Source: Sinobaca qinghaiensis (lineage in GTDB: Bacteria > Bacillota > Bacilli > Bacillales > Marinococcaceae). From it: a stretch of 64,000 bases of DNA. This document shows positions 25,370-34,282 of the stretch, piece after piece. The stretch spans positions 124,001 through 188,000 of the forward strand of contig NZ_RAPK01000007.1 of NCBI RefSeq assembly GCF_003610495.1, read 5' to 3'. Every line of letters begins with the position of its first letter. Position 1 is the stretch's first letter. Under the pieces are notes generated by a model. That model ran no database searches, was not told the DNA's origin, and was given only the letters and a program-made list of their open reading frames with translations. The position numbers and the translations under genes were made by a program.

Positions 25370-25597
25370 TTATCCTTTTTTTATCCAAAATGTATATTCG
25401 TTACCTGCTTCAGTCTGCTCCACTAATTCGTGGCCTGAGGACTTGGTCCATGCCGGGAGATCTGCTTTCGCTCCCTTATCTGTAGATATGATTTCGAGTA
25501 CATCTCCTGCCTGAAGTTCATCCATTGCTTTTTTTGCTTTTACTACCGGCATTGGGCAGGCCAATCCTTTTGCATCTACTGTTTTTGTCACGTTCAT
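25370..25597 (-). CDS. TusA family sulfur carrier protein
   Basis: This 75-aa single-domain TusA/SirA protein has the persulfide-accepting Cys in [16 protein letters not shown] and the family end YTFWIKKG. It relays sulfur to or from the neighbouring rhodanese and DsrE proteins. It lies between the rhodanese-MBL gene and the DsrE gene with gaps of 19 and 14 bases, so the genes form one operon. Confidence 0.92.
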   Translation of the reverse strand: MNVTKTVDAKGLACPMPVVKAKKAMDELQAGDVLEIISTDKGAKADLPAWTKSSGHELVEQTEAGNEYTFWIKKG

Positions 25598-25616
25598 ATT
25601 AATCTCTCCTTTTTAG

Positions 25617-26747
25617 TTATGATACAGCGCAGCGGTTTGGTCCAATTTCCATTTCTGTTTGTTCCTCGGGCTCCGGCTGCACTCTTCCCATGTTTGTCTG
25701 ACGGATTTCTTCATAAGCATTTGGCTGCAGAGGAAGGTTTTCCGTCACCATTTTGCGGAATATCTCCTCGTCTTCTACCTGCAGTCCGGCATTTTCTTTA
25801 TACAGCACACGAAGCTTCTCCATTACTCGTCCCCGGTCATCCATTTCTTCTTTTTTCGAAAAATGAGCAGGAAGTACCAACAGGTCATCGTTCAGTGCCT
25901 GGTAGGTGACATAAAGAGATTCTCTCAAATCACCCACCCAGTCTTCTGCTTTTCCTGCGAGATCCGGACGTCCGATAGAATCGATAAAGAGAATATCGCC
26001 GGTAAGCAGGTAACGATTATCAACAATTAAAGAGGTACTCCCAATGGTATGGCCTGGGGAGTACAAAGCCTGGACAGCCACTTCTGTCTTTCCCGCCTGT
26101 AATACATCGTTATTGTTTAGAGGCTTGTAGGAAAACGTTACTTCTGCAGCATCGTCTTCCGGAATATAATACGCAGCTCCTGTTTTTTCAGCCAGTATTC
26201 TTCCCCCGGAAATATGATCGGCATGAAGATGCGTGTCCACTGCATACTTAAGAACGGCATTTTTTTGTTTTAGAAAATCTGTATATACATTTGTCAGACG
26301 CATTGGATCAATAACTATAGCTTCTCCTCCAGAGACGACCATATAGGACAGGCAGCCTTTTCCAATACGTACAAACTGATACAGCTCTCCGCCATCGTAA
26401 AGATCACCGATTTTTACCGGTTCCACATGTTCACTCCACGTCTTCATTCCGCCTTCCAGGTAGTAAACATCCCGGTTTGCAGCTTCTACCAGCTGCTCAG
26501 CCACGAATTTGGAAGATCCTTCTTTGGCACAGACTACTATGACTGGTTTGTCCGCTGGTATCCGTGGAAGAACAGATTCGACTCCTTCCAACAGATCGAA
26601 ATACGGAATGTTTAATATCTCTACATTTTTTCCTTCTATCTGCCAATCTTTAAAGGCATCTTCGTTTCGGACATCTAAAATAAATAAATCCTTCTGGTTA
26701 ATCACTATCTCTGCCAATTCGGCAGCTGTCATTGCTTTCATAGACAT
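25617..26747 (-). CDS. Rhodanese-MBL fusion (persulfide dioxygenase-like)
   Basis: This 376-aa fusion has an N-terminal rhodanese domain (about 5-100; active loop [10 protein letters not shown]) and a metallo-beta-lactamase domain (about 115-330). The metal motif is [11 protein letters not shown], followed by [16 protein letters not shown] and LPAHF. The arrangement suits oxidation of a low-molecular-weight persulfide to sulfite by the MBL domain with sulfur transfer by the rhodanese. Staphylococcal CstB has the same functions in a different domain order, so the call is by analogy. ATG 26747 follows GGAGG; a longer frame would overlap the previous gene. Confidence 0.88.
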   Translation of the reverse strand: MSMKAMTAAELAEIVINQKDLFILDVRNEDAFKDWQIEGKNVEILNIPYFDLLEGVESVLPRIPADKPVIVVCAKEGSSKFVAEQLVEAANRDVYYLEGGMKTWSEHVEPVKIGDLYDGGELYQFVRIGKGCLSYMVVSGGEAIVIDPMRLTNVYTDFLKQKNAVLKYAVDTHLHADHISGGRILAEKTGAAYYIPEDDAAEVTFSYKPLNNNDVLQAGKTEVAVQALYSPGHTIGSTSLIVDNRYLLTGDILFIDSIGRPDLAGKAEDWVGDLRESLYVTYQALNDDLLVLPAHFSKKEEMDDRGRVMEKLRVLYKENAGLQVEDEEIFRKMVTENLPLQPNAYEEIRQTNMGRVQPEPEEQTEMEIGPNRCAVS

Positions 26748-26761
26748 ATGTGGTTCCTCCT

Positions 26762-27322
26762 TTATTTTTCCTCGGTCGGGCCGTTCCAGCCGCTCATTCC
26801 CGGTTTTACGTTCTGCACATTCGTAAACCCTTTTTCTTCCAGGGTGTAGGCTGCCATACTGCTTCTGTTGCCTGTGCGGCACACGACATATATTGCTTTT
26901 GAATCATCTAATTCCCCCGCTCTGGTTTCCAGCTCCCCTAGAGGAATCGAAACAGCTCCCGGTATATGTGAAAAGGAATATTCGGCAGGTTCTCTCACAT
27001 CCAGTATTGTTATATTGTCTTTTTCAAGAGCCTCTTCGAGTTTTTCATTTGTCATTTCCTTCGGATAAGGTTTTGTTTCTTTCACTTCTTCAGGATTGGC
27101 TTTTCTTACATAATGCAGCAGTACCTCTCCTTCTTCTTTAGAACCGATGTATTCATGGCCTGTAGTCTTAGCCCAGCCTTTCATATCGGCTAAAGAGCCC
27201 CGGTCCGTTGCCTGCACTTCCATTACTTCTCCTGCATTAATTGAGTCCATCGCCTTTTTGGTTTTAACGATTGGCATTGGACATGCCAGCCCTTTTGCAT
27301 CCACTACTAAATTTACATTCAT
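26762..27322 (-). CDS. TusA-rhodanese fusion protein
   Basis: This 186-aa two-domain sulfurtransferase has an N-terminal TusA domain (about 1-72; Cys in [14 protein letters not shown]) and a C-terminal rhodanese domain (about 90-182; [17 protein letters not shown] and active loop VCRTGNRSS). It resembles part of staphylococcal CstA and should move sulfane sulfur from polysulfide to carriers. It is the first gene of the tusA-rhd / rhd-MBL / tusA / dsrE operon, with two CstR-type operators just upstream. Confidence 0.9.
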   Translation of the reverse strand: MNVNLVVDAKGLACPMPIVKTKKAMDSINAGEVMEVQATDRGSLADMKGWAKTTGHEYIGSKEEGEVLLHYVRKANPEEVKETKPYPKEMTNEKLEEALEKDNITILDVREPAEYSFSHIPGAVSIPLGELETRAGELDDSKAIYVVCRTGNRSSMAAYTLEEKGFTNVQNVKPGMSGWNGPTEEK

Positions 27323-27338
27323 TATTAGTCCTCCTTTT

Positions 27339-27354
27339 ATACTCTATGGGGTAT
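27339..27354. promoter_or_regulatory. CstR-type operator 1
   Basis: ATACTCTATGGGGTAT has one imperfect arm of ATACCC-N4-GGGTAT. It lies just upstream of the TusA-rhodanese gene. Confidence 0.65.
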
Positions 27355-27378
27355 TAAAATAAACAAAAAAATAAACTC

Positions 27379-27394
27379 ATACCCGTATGGGTAT
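27379..27394. promoter_or_regulatory. CstR-type operator 2
   Basis: ATACCCGTATGGGTAT has perfect 6-bp arms around four central bases. It is centred 40 bp from operator 1, so two tetramers could bind. Confidence 0.75.
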
Positions 27395-27425
27395 ATTACC
27401 AAGTAAAAAAATAGCTGTCAACCTT

Positions 27426-28226
27426 TTATAATATATCCAGCCAGATTTTAATGGCTGTTCCTAGAATGAGTAAAGCGAGAAGCCATTGAAGATGCTTTGT
27501 ATTCATCCGCTTGCCCGCCATCACCCCAAGCGGTGCAGCGATTAAACTTGCCGCGACCATCACAGCAGCCGGACCGATTAATACCTGGTCTGTAGCGATT
27601 TTTCCAATAGTAGCACCTATAGAGGAAATAAACGTAACAGCAAGCGATGTTGCAATCGTCATTCTTGTCGGGATTTTCAGTACCACGAGAAGAATCGGAA
27701 CGAGGATAAATGCCCCGGCTGCACCGACAATGCCTGCTCCTATACCTACAAGAAAAGCGGAAACAGCGGCTGTCGGCTTGTTAAAGGTCACTTGATCGTT
27801 AGGCGTGTCGTCCTTTCCTTTTTTAGGAAGGAACATCATAATAACCGCGAGCGTTGCAAGAACCGCGTACACCATGTTCACACCGTCATTGCTCATATAA
27901 TTAGAGCCGACAGCCCCGATCAAACTTCCCGCCAGAATGCTTGTCCCCATATAAAATATAAGAGATTTATTTAAATACCCTCCCTTTCTATAAGCCCAGA
28001 CACCCCCTATGGTAGCGAAGAATACCTGCACGGCGCTGATACCGGCTACTTCATGAGCGGTAAATGCCGACAGACCGAGCAGAGGCGGAATATATAAAAG
28101 CATTGGATATTTAATGATAGATCCGCCTATTCCTACCATTCCGGAAACGAAAGAGCCGATAAATCCAATAAAAAATAACACAAAAATAAAAAACAATGTT
28201 AGTTCCACGATGAGCACCTCATCCAT
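27426..28226 (-). CDS. TauE/SafE family sulfite exporter-like permease
   Basis: This 266-aa membrane protein has about eight helices and the glycine-rich repeat of the family ([13 protein letters not shown] near the N-terminus; [14 protein letters not shown] in the second half). TauE/SafE proteins export sulfite, thiosulfate or organosulfonates. In this cluster it would remove sulfite made by the rhodanese-MBL enzyme. It has its own operator upstream at 28242. The substrate is inferred from context. Confidence 0.88.
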   Translation of the reverse strand: MDEVLIVELTLFFIFVLFFIGFIGSFVSGMVGIGGSIIKYPMLLYIPPLLGLSAFTAHEVAGISAVQVFFATIGGVWAYRKGGYLNKSLIFYMGTSILAGSLIGAVGSNYMSNDGVNMVYAVLATLAVIMMFLPKKGKDDTPNDQVTFNKPTAAVSAFLVGIGAGIVGAAGAFILVPILLVVLKIPTRMTIATSLAVTFISSIGATIGKIATDQVLIGPAAVMVAASLIAAPLGVMAGKRMNTKHLQWLLALLILGTAIKIWLDIL

Positions 28227-28241
28227 TTCTCTCTATTTACA

Positions 28242-28257
28242 TTACCCCCACGGGTAT
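28242..28257. promoter_or_regulatory. CstR-type operator 3
   Basis: TTACCCCCACGGGTAT lies between cstR and tauE and matches the same 16-bp pattern with one end base changed. Confidence 0.6.
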
Positions 28258-28277
28258 ATAAACGGCTAAAAATTTTT

Positions 28278-28538
28278 TTATTTGCTTTTTCCTAATAATT
28301 GAATAGCTTCCTGAACAAAATCAGCTGTATCTTCGCCTTTTTCAATTTGATCTCTAATGCACTGCTCCAGGTTTTCCGCTACAATAAATGAGATTGCCCG
28401 ATCGATCGCTGATCTGGCTGCCGACAGCTGATACACAACGTCTTTACAGTCTTTCTCTTCATTCATCATACGCTGAACGCCTCTGACCTGGCCTTCCACG
28501 CGCTTCAGGCGGTTTTTCATTTCTGTTGAATAGTCCAT
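28278..28538 (-). CDS. cstR: CsoR/CstR family repressor, persulfide-sensing type
   Basis: This 86-aa DUF156 helical repressor begins YSTEMKNRLKRVEGQVRGVQ. It has two Cys, in EEKDCKDV and NLEQCIRD. The copper-sensing CsoR site also needs a His four residues before the second Cys; here that position is Asn. The Cys pair without the His is the signature of CstR, which is inactivated by polysulfide crosslinks. ATG 28538 (AGGAAG upstream) is preferred over the 27-codon-longer frame. The neighbouring sulfur genes and a matching operator in its own promoter support autoregulation. Confidence 0.85.
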   Translation of the reverse strand: MDYSTEMKNRLKRVEGQVRGVQRMMNEEKDCKDVVYQLSAARSAIDRAISFIVAENLEQCIRDQIEKGEDTADFVQEAIQLLGKSK

Positions 28539-28573
28539 ATATACCTGCTTCCTTTCTTTCATGTTCTCTTTTA

Positions 28574-28589
28574 ATACCTTACGGGGTAT
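28574..28589. promoter_or_regulatory. CstR-type operator 4 in the cstR leader
   Basis: ATACCTTACGGGGTAT has good outer arms. It lies 35 bp before the cstR start. Confidence 0.65.
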
Positions 28590-28700
28590 ATTATATAACG
28601 TGTATTTTCTTTTCGTCAACTATTTATTCATTCTTTTTATTTATCTGCTTCGTTTTTGAAAAAAAGCCTGTCTACGGCGGTTTCTTTAGGAATCACCGTA

Positions 28701-28728
28701 TTAACAGGGCTTCTACTTATGATATAGT
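28701..28728 (+). promoter_or_regulatory. Predicted promoter of the downstream hypothetical gene
   Basis: TTAACA (28701-28706), a 16-nt spacer and TATAGT (28723-28728). Confidence 0.45.
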
Positions 28729-28833
28729 GGAAAGAAACAACAGTACATAACATGGCTGCTGTTTTTCTTGTTAATCATCTCCTGCTGTACTCAACTTGTG
28801 GAGCCGGGAATAAAATCAGGAGGGTCTTGTCAT

Positions 28834-29292
28834 ATGAATAACTGGAAAGAGAACGTATCAAAAGACGCGCTGGAGCGCAACATCCAAAAAATCAAAGAAA
28901 AAAATGAAATTTCTGATGAAAAACTAACAGAATGCATTGATCATTTATTTGACTTATTTAACTCCGTTCGAGATGATATTAACGAACAGACGGAGGTACA
29001 GGTGAACTATTTCCGGGAATATTATGAAGCCTCTTTTACCTTCGATCAGGCTATTTTAAAAATCCGGATTGATACGACAAACCACCCTATGAGAAAAGCT
29101 GAAGCTTCTTTTTCTGTTTATATTGATGACGCTAACTTCAGCCTGGGACAGCCTAAATATGAAAATGCGTATCTGGTTGATACGGCGAACTGTTTCTGGT
29201 CAGCAGATCCGAACAGAAAAGTCGAATTTACAAAGGAAATGGCCGACTCGGTGTTTGAGCACATGCTCACCCCTTATATAGAAATGGAGTAA
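28834..29292 (+). CDS. Hypothetical protein, 152 aa
   Basis: This soluble protein starts MNNWKENVSKDALERNIQ after AGGAGGG and runs without membrane segments. It contains a helical N-terminal third and a beta-rich remainder (FREYYEASFTFDQAILKIRI, SFSVYIDDANFSLG). No family is recognised. It has its own promoter and terminator. The 22-codon-longer frame lacks a ribosome site. Confidence 0.65.
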   Translation: MNNWKENVSKDALERNIQKIKEKNEISDEKLTECIDHLFDLFNSVRDDINEQTEVQVNYFREYYEASFTFDQAILKIRIDTTNHPMRKAEASFSVYIDDANFSLGQPKYENAYLVDTANCFWSADPNRKVEFTKEMADSVFEHMLTPYIEME

Positions 29293-29337
29293 TTCTTATA
29301 TGCAGCGCAAAGCTTCTTGCTGCTGGAAATTGCAGAG

Positions 29338-29380
29338 ATATCCCGATGACCGCACAGACGCGTCATCGGGATTTTTTCTT
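29338..29380 (+). terminator. Rho-independent terminator
   Basis: The stem ATCCCGATGAC / GTCATCGGGAT is followed by TTTTTTC. Confidence 0.88.
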
Positions 29381-29533
29381 TTATTCGCTGCTTTTTATTT
29401 TCACGTTTACTTTAGCCCTGGGGCGGAAACTATAAAGTAATATGATGTTTGGGCTTCCTCATTATTTATGAGTCATAAAAGACCGCAGATGTTCATTACA
29501 ACAACGGAAAATAACACACCAGGGGGTATAAAA

Positions 29534-29659
29534 ATGAGACGAACAGGTTTAATGGCACTGGCTTTTAGTTTATTATTAGCAACAGCTGCCTGCGGCGGAG
29601 AAGAAGAGGCACCGGAGGACACACCGCCGGAAAACCCGGATGTTGACGAAGAAGTATAA
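29534..29659 (+). CDS. Small acidic lipoprotein, 41 aa
   Basis: The start follows CAGGGGG. A signal segment (MRRTGLMALAFSLLLATA) ends in a lipobox-like TAAC, and the 22-residue mature part is almost only Glu, Asp, Pro and Gly (CGGEEEAPEDTPPENP). It should be a lipid-anchored, highly acidic peptide on the cell surface. Acidic surface proteins fit a halophile or alkaliphile. Function is unknown. Confidence 0.65.
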   Translation: MRRTGLMALAFSLLLATAACGGEEEAPEDTPPENPDVDEEV

Positions 29660-29714
29660 ACAACGTAACATTCAGGCGCTGCCTGTCCGGCAGAACCGCA
29701 GCAGATTTAAATAC

Positions 29715-29752
29715 TAAAAAACCTACAGCCCCTTTGGCTGTAGGTTTTTTCT
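29715..29752. terminator. Bidirectional terminator between lipoprotein gene and glnA
   Basis: AAACCTACAGCC-CCTTT-GGCTGTAGGTTT with T runs on both strands. Confidence 0.92.
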
Positions 29753-29757
29753 ATCTA

Positions 29758-31110
29758 TTAGTAAGTCTGTAGGAACTGATCTCTTTCCCATGGGTGAACC
29801 TGTGTGCGGAACATGTCCCACTCGATTTCTTTCGCTTCTGCGAAATGCTCGATTGCGTGTGGTCCAATAGCCGTTACAAGTACTTCATCTTCAAGAAGGC
29901 TGTTTACTGCCTCATTAAGGTCAGCTGGAAGATCTTCAATACCTTCCTGCTTACGCTCTTCTTTGTTCATGATATAAATGTTGCGGTCCGTTGGCTCTGG
30001 TGCAACAAGCTTACGCTTAATACCATCTAAACCGGAAGCCAGCATTGCTGCAATAGCAAGGTATGGGTTCGCAGATGGATCCGGGCTTCTTACTTCAATA
30101 CGCGTGCTCAGGCCGCGGGATGAAGGAATACGGACAAGCGGGCTTCTGTTGCGTGCAGACCATGCTACATAAACCGGTGCTTCAAATCCAGGAACAAGAC
30201 GCTTGTAAGAGTTAACAATTGGGTTCGTTAACGCTGTAAAGCCCTGTGCGTGCTCAAGGATACCAGACATAAACTGCATAGCTGTTTCGCTTAGCTGGGA
30301 GTCTGTTTTCTTGTCAAAGAACACGTTGTCTTTGCCTTTGAAAAGAGACATGTTCAAGTGCATACCAGAACCGTTTACACCAAAGAGCGGCTTAGGCATG
30401 AATGTTGCGTGAAGGCCGTGCTTTCTGGCGATTGTTTTTACAACAAGCTTAAACGTTTGAATGTTGTCGCATGTTGTAACGGCATCTGCATATTTAAAGT
30501 CGATTTCGTGCTGTCCTGGTGCCACTTCGTGGTGGGAAGCTTCGATTTCAAAGCCCATTTCTTCCAGTTCAAGTACGATATCACGACGGCAGTTTTCACC
30601 AAGATCCGTTGGAGCAAGGTCAAAGTATCCGCCTTTGTCGTTAAGCTCAAGCGTTGGCTCGCCTTTTTCATCATTTCTGAAAAGGAAGAACTCAGGCTCA
30701 GGTCCAATGTTAAAGTCAGTAAAGCCAAGCTGCTCTGCTTCTTTAAGTACACGCTTCAAAATACCGCGTGGGTCACCTGCGAAAGGCTTTGGCTCGTCTC
30801 CAGGCTTGCCCGGCTCGTAGATGTCGCAGATAAGGCGCGCTACTTTACCTTTTTCCGGTGTCCACGGGAAGATAACCCATGTATCCAGATCCGGGTATAA
30901 GTACATATCGGATTCCTCAATGCGGACAAATCCTTCGATAGAAGAACCGTCAAACATCATTTGATTGTCTAGTGCTTTTGTAAGCTGATCCACAGGAATC
31001 TCCACGTTCTTGATAATCCCCTGTAAATCTGTGAACTGCAAACGGATGAATTTTACATTTTCGTCATCTGCCATTTTCATGATATCTTTTTTCGAATAAC
31101 TGTTAGCCAT
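29758..31110 (-). CDS. glnA: Glutamine synthetase type I
   Basis: This 450-aa enzyme makes glutamine from glutamate, ammonia and ATP and is the main ammonia-assimilating enzyme. Motifs include [48 protein letters not shown] and [13 protein letters not shown]. As in other Gram-positives it lacks the adenylylation loop Tyr region and would be feedback-regulated, with GlnR as partner. ATG 31110 (GAGAGGAG upstream) is chosen; the frame extends 10 codons further without a site. It is the second gene of a glnRA operon. Confidence 0.97.
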   Translation of the reverse strand: MANSYSKKDIMKMADDENVKFIRLQFTDLQGIIKNVEIPVDQLTKALDNQMMFDGSSIEGFVRIEESDMYLYPDLDTWVIFPWTPEKGKVARLICDIYEPGKPGDEPKPFAGDPRGILKRVLKEAEQLGFTDFNIGPEPEFFLFRNDEKGEPTLELNDKGGYFDLAPTDLGENCRRDIVLELEEMGFEIEASHHEVAPGQHEIDFKYADAVTTCDNIQTFKLVVKTIARKHGLHATFMPKPLFGVNGSGMHLNMSLFKGKDNVFFDKKTDSQLSETAMQFMSGILEHAQGFTALTNPIVNSYKRLVPGFEAPVYVAWSARNRSPLVRIPSSRGLSTRIEVRSPDPSANPYLAIAAMLASGLDGIKRKLVAPEPTDRNIYIMNKEERKQEGIEDLPADLNEAVNSLLEDEVLVTAIGPHAIEHFAEAKEIEWDMFRTQVHPWERDQFLQTY

Positions 31111-31184
31111 TTGTAGAAACTCCTCTCCTTCTTTGAACAAAAAATTATATAATCTTCTGCAGGGCAGAAGGTAAAACCGCTGTT

Positions 31185-31583
31185 CTAGTCAAAAAACCGT
31201 GATAGCTGCCCCTGGATTAGGGAAGTTCTTCCGTATTTGCCTGTGTACACCAGCTCATTTTTCAAATGACGCCTGAGCTCCAGGTCGGTAAGATCTCCGT
31301 CTCTTCTCATAGGGGGTCCAGCTGTTTTGGAAGTATTGTGCTCGCGCAGCAGAAAAATTTCCCGGATACCCTGAAGATTAACACCGCGTTCAAGCAGGCT
31401 TTTAATTTCAAGGAGACGGTCTACGTCATTAAAAGAGAACAGGCGCTGATTACCTTCTGTTCTGGAAGGAAAAACCAATCCGTATTCTTCATAATAACGA
31501 ATCTGTCTGGCGGACAATTCCGTCAGCTTTTTGACAATACTAATGGGAAATAAAGGCATGTTTCTTCTAATATGATCATTCAT
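31185..31583 (-). CDS. glnR: MerR family nitrogen regulator GlnR
   Basis: This 132-aa repressor of the MerR type has a winged helix ([20 protein letters not shown]) and the GlnR C-terminal tail ([13 protein letters not shown]), whose autoinhibition is relieved by feedback-inhibited glutamine synthetase. AGGAGG precedes the ATG. It lies directly upstream of glnA, and a perfect GlnR/TnrA site is found before its promoter. Under nitrogen excess it should repress the glnRA operon. Confidence 0.95.
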   Translation of the reverse strand: MNDHIRRNMPLFPISIVKKLTELSARQIRYYEEYGLVFPSRTEGNQRLFSFNDVDRLLEIKSLLERGVNLQGIREIFLLREHNTSKTAGPPMRRDGDLTDLELRRHLKNELVYTGKYGRTSLIQGQLSRFFD

Positions 31584-31616
31584 CAGTAGGCCTCCTTCCC
31601 TAAGGAAGATATTTTC

Positions 31617-31645
31617 ATCCTACCCGATGTTACTTTTATAGTCAA
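31617..31645 (-). promoter_or_regulatory. glnRA sigma-A promoter with overlapping GlnR half-site
   Basis: On the minus strand TTGACT (31645-31640), a 17-nt spacer and TAGGAT (31622-31617). A partial GlnR site, TGTTA-N7-AGTCA (31628-31644), overlaps the -35 and spacer. Confidence 0.8.
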
Positions 31646-31650
31646 GTCCA

Positions 31651-31667
31651 TGTGAGCTTTTTTCACA
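31651..31667. promoter_or_regulatory. GlnR/TnrA operator
   Basis: TGTGAGCTTTTTTCACA is a perfect match to the TGTNA-N7-TNACA site, just upstream of the glnRA -35. Confidence 0.85.
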
Positions 31668-31693
31668 TCAAAATTTTCTGAAAGTAAGAAATT

Positions 31694-32965
31694 TTATAGT
31701 AAAGAAGCTAAAAGTTCTTTCTCGAGCAGCCGGGTTACCGCATGTTCCACGGCGATTTTCACGTGGGAAAATGTCAGTCCGCCCTGAACGTAAGCCGTGT
31801 AGGGAGGACGTATCGGACCGTCCGCGCTTAGTTCAATGCTCGCCCCTTGTATAAACGTCCCCGCAGCCATAATCACGTCTGATGTATACCCCGGCATGTA
31901 GGCCGGCTGTGGTATGACGCGTGCGTCTACTGGTGAGGCTTCCTGAATTGCCTGGCAGAACGTAACCATCTGTTCTTTGGAGGCAAACGTAACCGACTGA
32001 ATCAGGTCCGTACGTTTTTCTGTATACGAAGGCGTGGTCTGCAGTCCGGACTCCTCCAGGAGAGCAGCTGTATACAGAGAGCCTTTCAGTGCTTCGCCTA
32101 CTACGTGAGGCGCGAGGAAAAGCCCCTGGAACATTTCCTGCAGGCTGTACAGCGTCGGCCCGCCTTCCATGCCTATACCCGGAGCGGCAAATCTTGATGC
32201 CGCTTTTTCAATCAAATCTTTCCGGCCTGCAATATAACCGCCCGTTTTCACAATACCGCCGCCGGGATTTTTAATAAGAGACCCTGCCATTAAATCGGCT
32301 CCGGCATGGCCTGGTTCGCTCGTTTCGGTAAACTCCCCGTAACAGTTATCTACAAACACAATAACGTCCGGCACTTTTTGCTTAATGGCTGCTATGACCT
32401 GGTTCATTTTTTCCATCGGAACAGATTCGCGTTCAGCGTAGCCTCGCGACCGCTGAATTGCAATAACCTTTGTCGCTTCGGTTACGTGGGAAAGAATACG
32501 GTCGGCAGAAAGCTCTTCGCCTACTTCATAGGGAGATTCCTTATACGTAATCCCCCATTCCTGAAGGGTCCCTTCCGCTTCTCCTTCGATTCCAATAACG
32601 GTCCGCAGCGTATCGTATGGCATGCCTGTAGCATACAGCAGCTCATCTCCGGGCCGCAGCACCCCAAATAATGCCGCAGTAATAGCATGCGTGCCGGAAA
32701 TAAACTGGGAGCGCACAAACGCCGTCTCCGTTCCAAATACGCCTGCATACAGGCTGTCAAGCTTTTCCCGTCCCAGGTCGTCGTACCCGTACCCGGTGGA
32801 TGGAGTAAAATGAAAGGCTCCCACGTTGTGTTCGCGGAACAGCGTAAGAAGTCTTTCTGTATTTCTATCGGTCGTTTCATCTATTTCCTCGGTGTACAAT
32901 GCAATATTCTGCCGGGCTTTTCTTTTCCAGCCGCCCAGCTGTTCTTGTGTATCCTGCACGTTCAT
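31694..32965 (-). CDS. ynbB: Methionine gamma-lyase family PLP enzyme (YnbB)
   Basis: This 423-aa protein of the Cys/Met metabolism PLP class matches YnbB. Earlier annotations call the family aluminium resistance protein. Features are HFTPSTGYGYDDLGREKLD, VRSQFISGTHAITAALFG and the PLP lysine region AGSLIKNPGGGIVKTGGYI. A lyase acting on a sulfur amino acid is likely, but the substrate is not established. It is the second gene of a hflX-ynbB operon, nine bases after hflX. Confidence 0.9.
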   Translation of the reverse strand: MNVQDTQEQLGGWKRKARQNIALYTEEIDETTDRNTERLLTLFREHNVGAFHFTPSTGYGYDDLGREKLDSLYAGVFGTETAFVRSQFISGTHAITAALFGVLRPGDELLYATGMPYDTLRTVIGIEGEAEGTLQEWGITYKESPYEVGEELSADRILSHVTEATKVIAIQRSRGYAERESVPMEKMNQVIAAIKQKVPDVIVFVDNCYGEFTETSEPGHAGADLMAGSLIKNPGGGIVKTGGYIAGRKDLIEKAASRFAAPGIGMEGGPTLYSLQEMFQGLFLAPHVVGEALKGSLYTAALLEESGLQTTPSYTEKRTDLIQSVTFASKEQMVTFCQAIQEASPVDARVIPQPAYMPGYTSDVIMAAGTFIQGASIELSADGPIRPPYTAYVQGGLTFSHVKIAVEHAVTRLLEKELLASLL

Positions 32966-32974
32966 TCCCTGCCT

Positions 32975-34228
32975 TTATTCTGTCGTTTTATATTTTTTTA
33001 TAATGCCGTTCACCGGATGATCGATGGGCGCAAACCCTTCCCATACGAGCATGTTTTCTTTTTCTATTAACGTTTCTTTCTTTAGAATAGTACTTTCGTA
33101 AAGACTCGATAAGTCTTTTCCTTCCCACATCGGGATGCGGATTTTATGAAACTGCATCTGCTCTTTTAAAACGTCTTCCATCGCTTCACGAAGACGCTCA
33201 ATGTCTGCATCGTCGCGGGCCGATATCCGGATGGACGGACTGTTTTCTCCGGTAAGAAGCTCGGTGTCTGTCACCTGATCTATTTTGTTATAGATGGTAA
33301 GAACGGGAATCGCTCCGGCATCAAGCTCCGTGAGAAGCTTATCGACTGTTTTCATGTGCTGGTGGCAGTCCGGATGGGATGCATCTACGACATGAAGCAG
33401 CACGTCGGCTTCTTTTACTTCTTCAAGGGTGGAGCGGAAAGCGGCAATCAGCGTAGTCGGCAGATCTTCAATAAATCCAACTGTATCCGTAATCAACACA
33501 GACAGTCCGGACGGAATATCCATTTTCCGTGTCAACGGGTCAAGCGTGGCAAATAATTCATCTTTTTCCATCGTATCTGCCTGCGTCAATTTGTTAATAA
33601 TGGTTGATTTGCCGGCGTTTGTATAGCCTACGAGAGCGTACTGGATCGCGTAGTTATTTTTCCGCTGTTTACGGTAGCCTTCGCGGTGGGAAATCATTTC
33701 TTTTAATTGCGATTTCAAATCGTCCATTCGTTTTTGAATGTGGCGGCGGTCGGTTTCCAGCTTTGTTTCACCCGGACCTCTCGTACCAATACCACCTCCG
33801 AGACGGGACATCATCTGCCCCTGTCCGGAGAGGCGCGGCAGAAGATAAGACATCTGGGCCAGTTCAACCTGGATAATACCCTCTTTCGTACGTGCACGGC
33901 GGGCAAAGATATCCAGAATAAGCTGCGTGCGGTCCATTACTTTGCGGTCGAGCTCATCGGTTAAATGTTTAACTTGACTGGAAGACAATTCGTCATTAAA
34001 AATGATAGTATCTACATTCAGCTCTTCCGCTTTTTCATAAAGCTCTTCTATCTTACCTTTACCAAGATAAGTAGAACGGTGCGGGGAATATCTTTCCTGG
34101 GTAAACAATTCAACAACCGTGCCGCCAGCTGTGTCGACGAGCGCTCTTAATTCTTCAATAGAAGCGTCAAATCTTGAATCTTTGCGGCTCTTATCAATAA
34201 TACCTACAATAATTACATCTTCTTTCAA
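32975..34228 (-). CDS. hflX: GTPase HflX
   Basis: This 417-aa ribosome-associated GTPase rescues or splits stalled ribosomes under stress. The HflX domain includes STYLGKGKIEEL and GGGIGTRGPGETKLETDRR; the G domain has ALVGYTNAGKSTIINKL, DTVGFIEDLP and TIYNKIDQ. The start is TTG at 34228, eight bases after AAGGAGG. Longer in-frame starts would overlap the divergent recombinase gene and have no ribosome site. Confidence 0.95.
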   Translation of the reverse strand: MKEDVIIVGIIDKSRKDSRFDASIEELRALVDTAGGTVVELFTQERYSPHRSTYLGKGKIEELYEKAEELNVDTIIFNDELSSSQVKHLTDELDRKVMDRTQLILDIFARRARTKEGIIQVELAQMSYLLPRLSGQGQMMSRLGGGIGTRGPGETKLETDRRHIQKRMDDLKSQLKEMISHREGYRKQRKNNYAIQYALVGYTNAGKSTIINKLTQADTMEKDELFATLDPLTRKMDIPSGLSVLITDTVGFIEDLPTTLIAAFRSTLEEVKEADVLLHVVDASHPDCHQHMKTVDKLLTELDAGAIPVLTIYNKIDQVTDTELLTGENSPSIRISARDDADIERLREAMEDVLKEQMQFHKIRIPMWEGKDLSSLYESTILKKETLIEKENMLVWEGFAPIDHPVNGIIKKYKTTE

Positions 34229-34282
34229 TGAAAAAGCCTCCTTGGTATATATTCGTTTATTTAAAAGAAAGGATCCTGCCCT

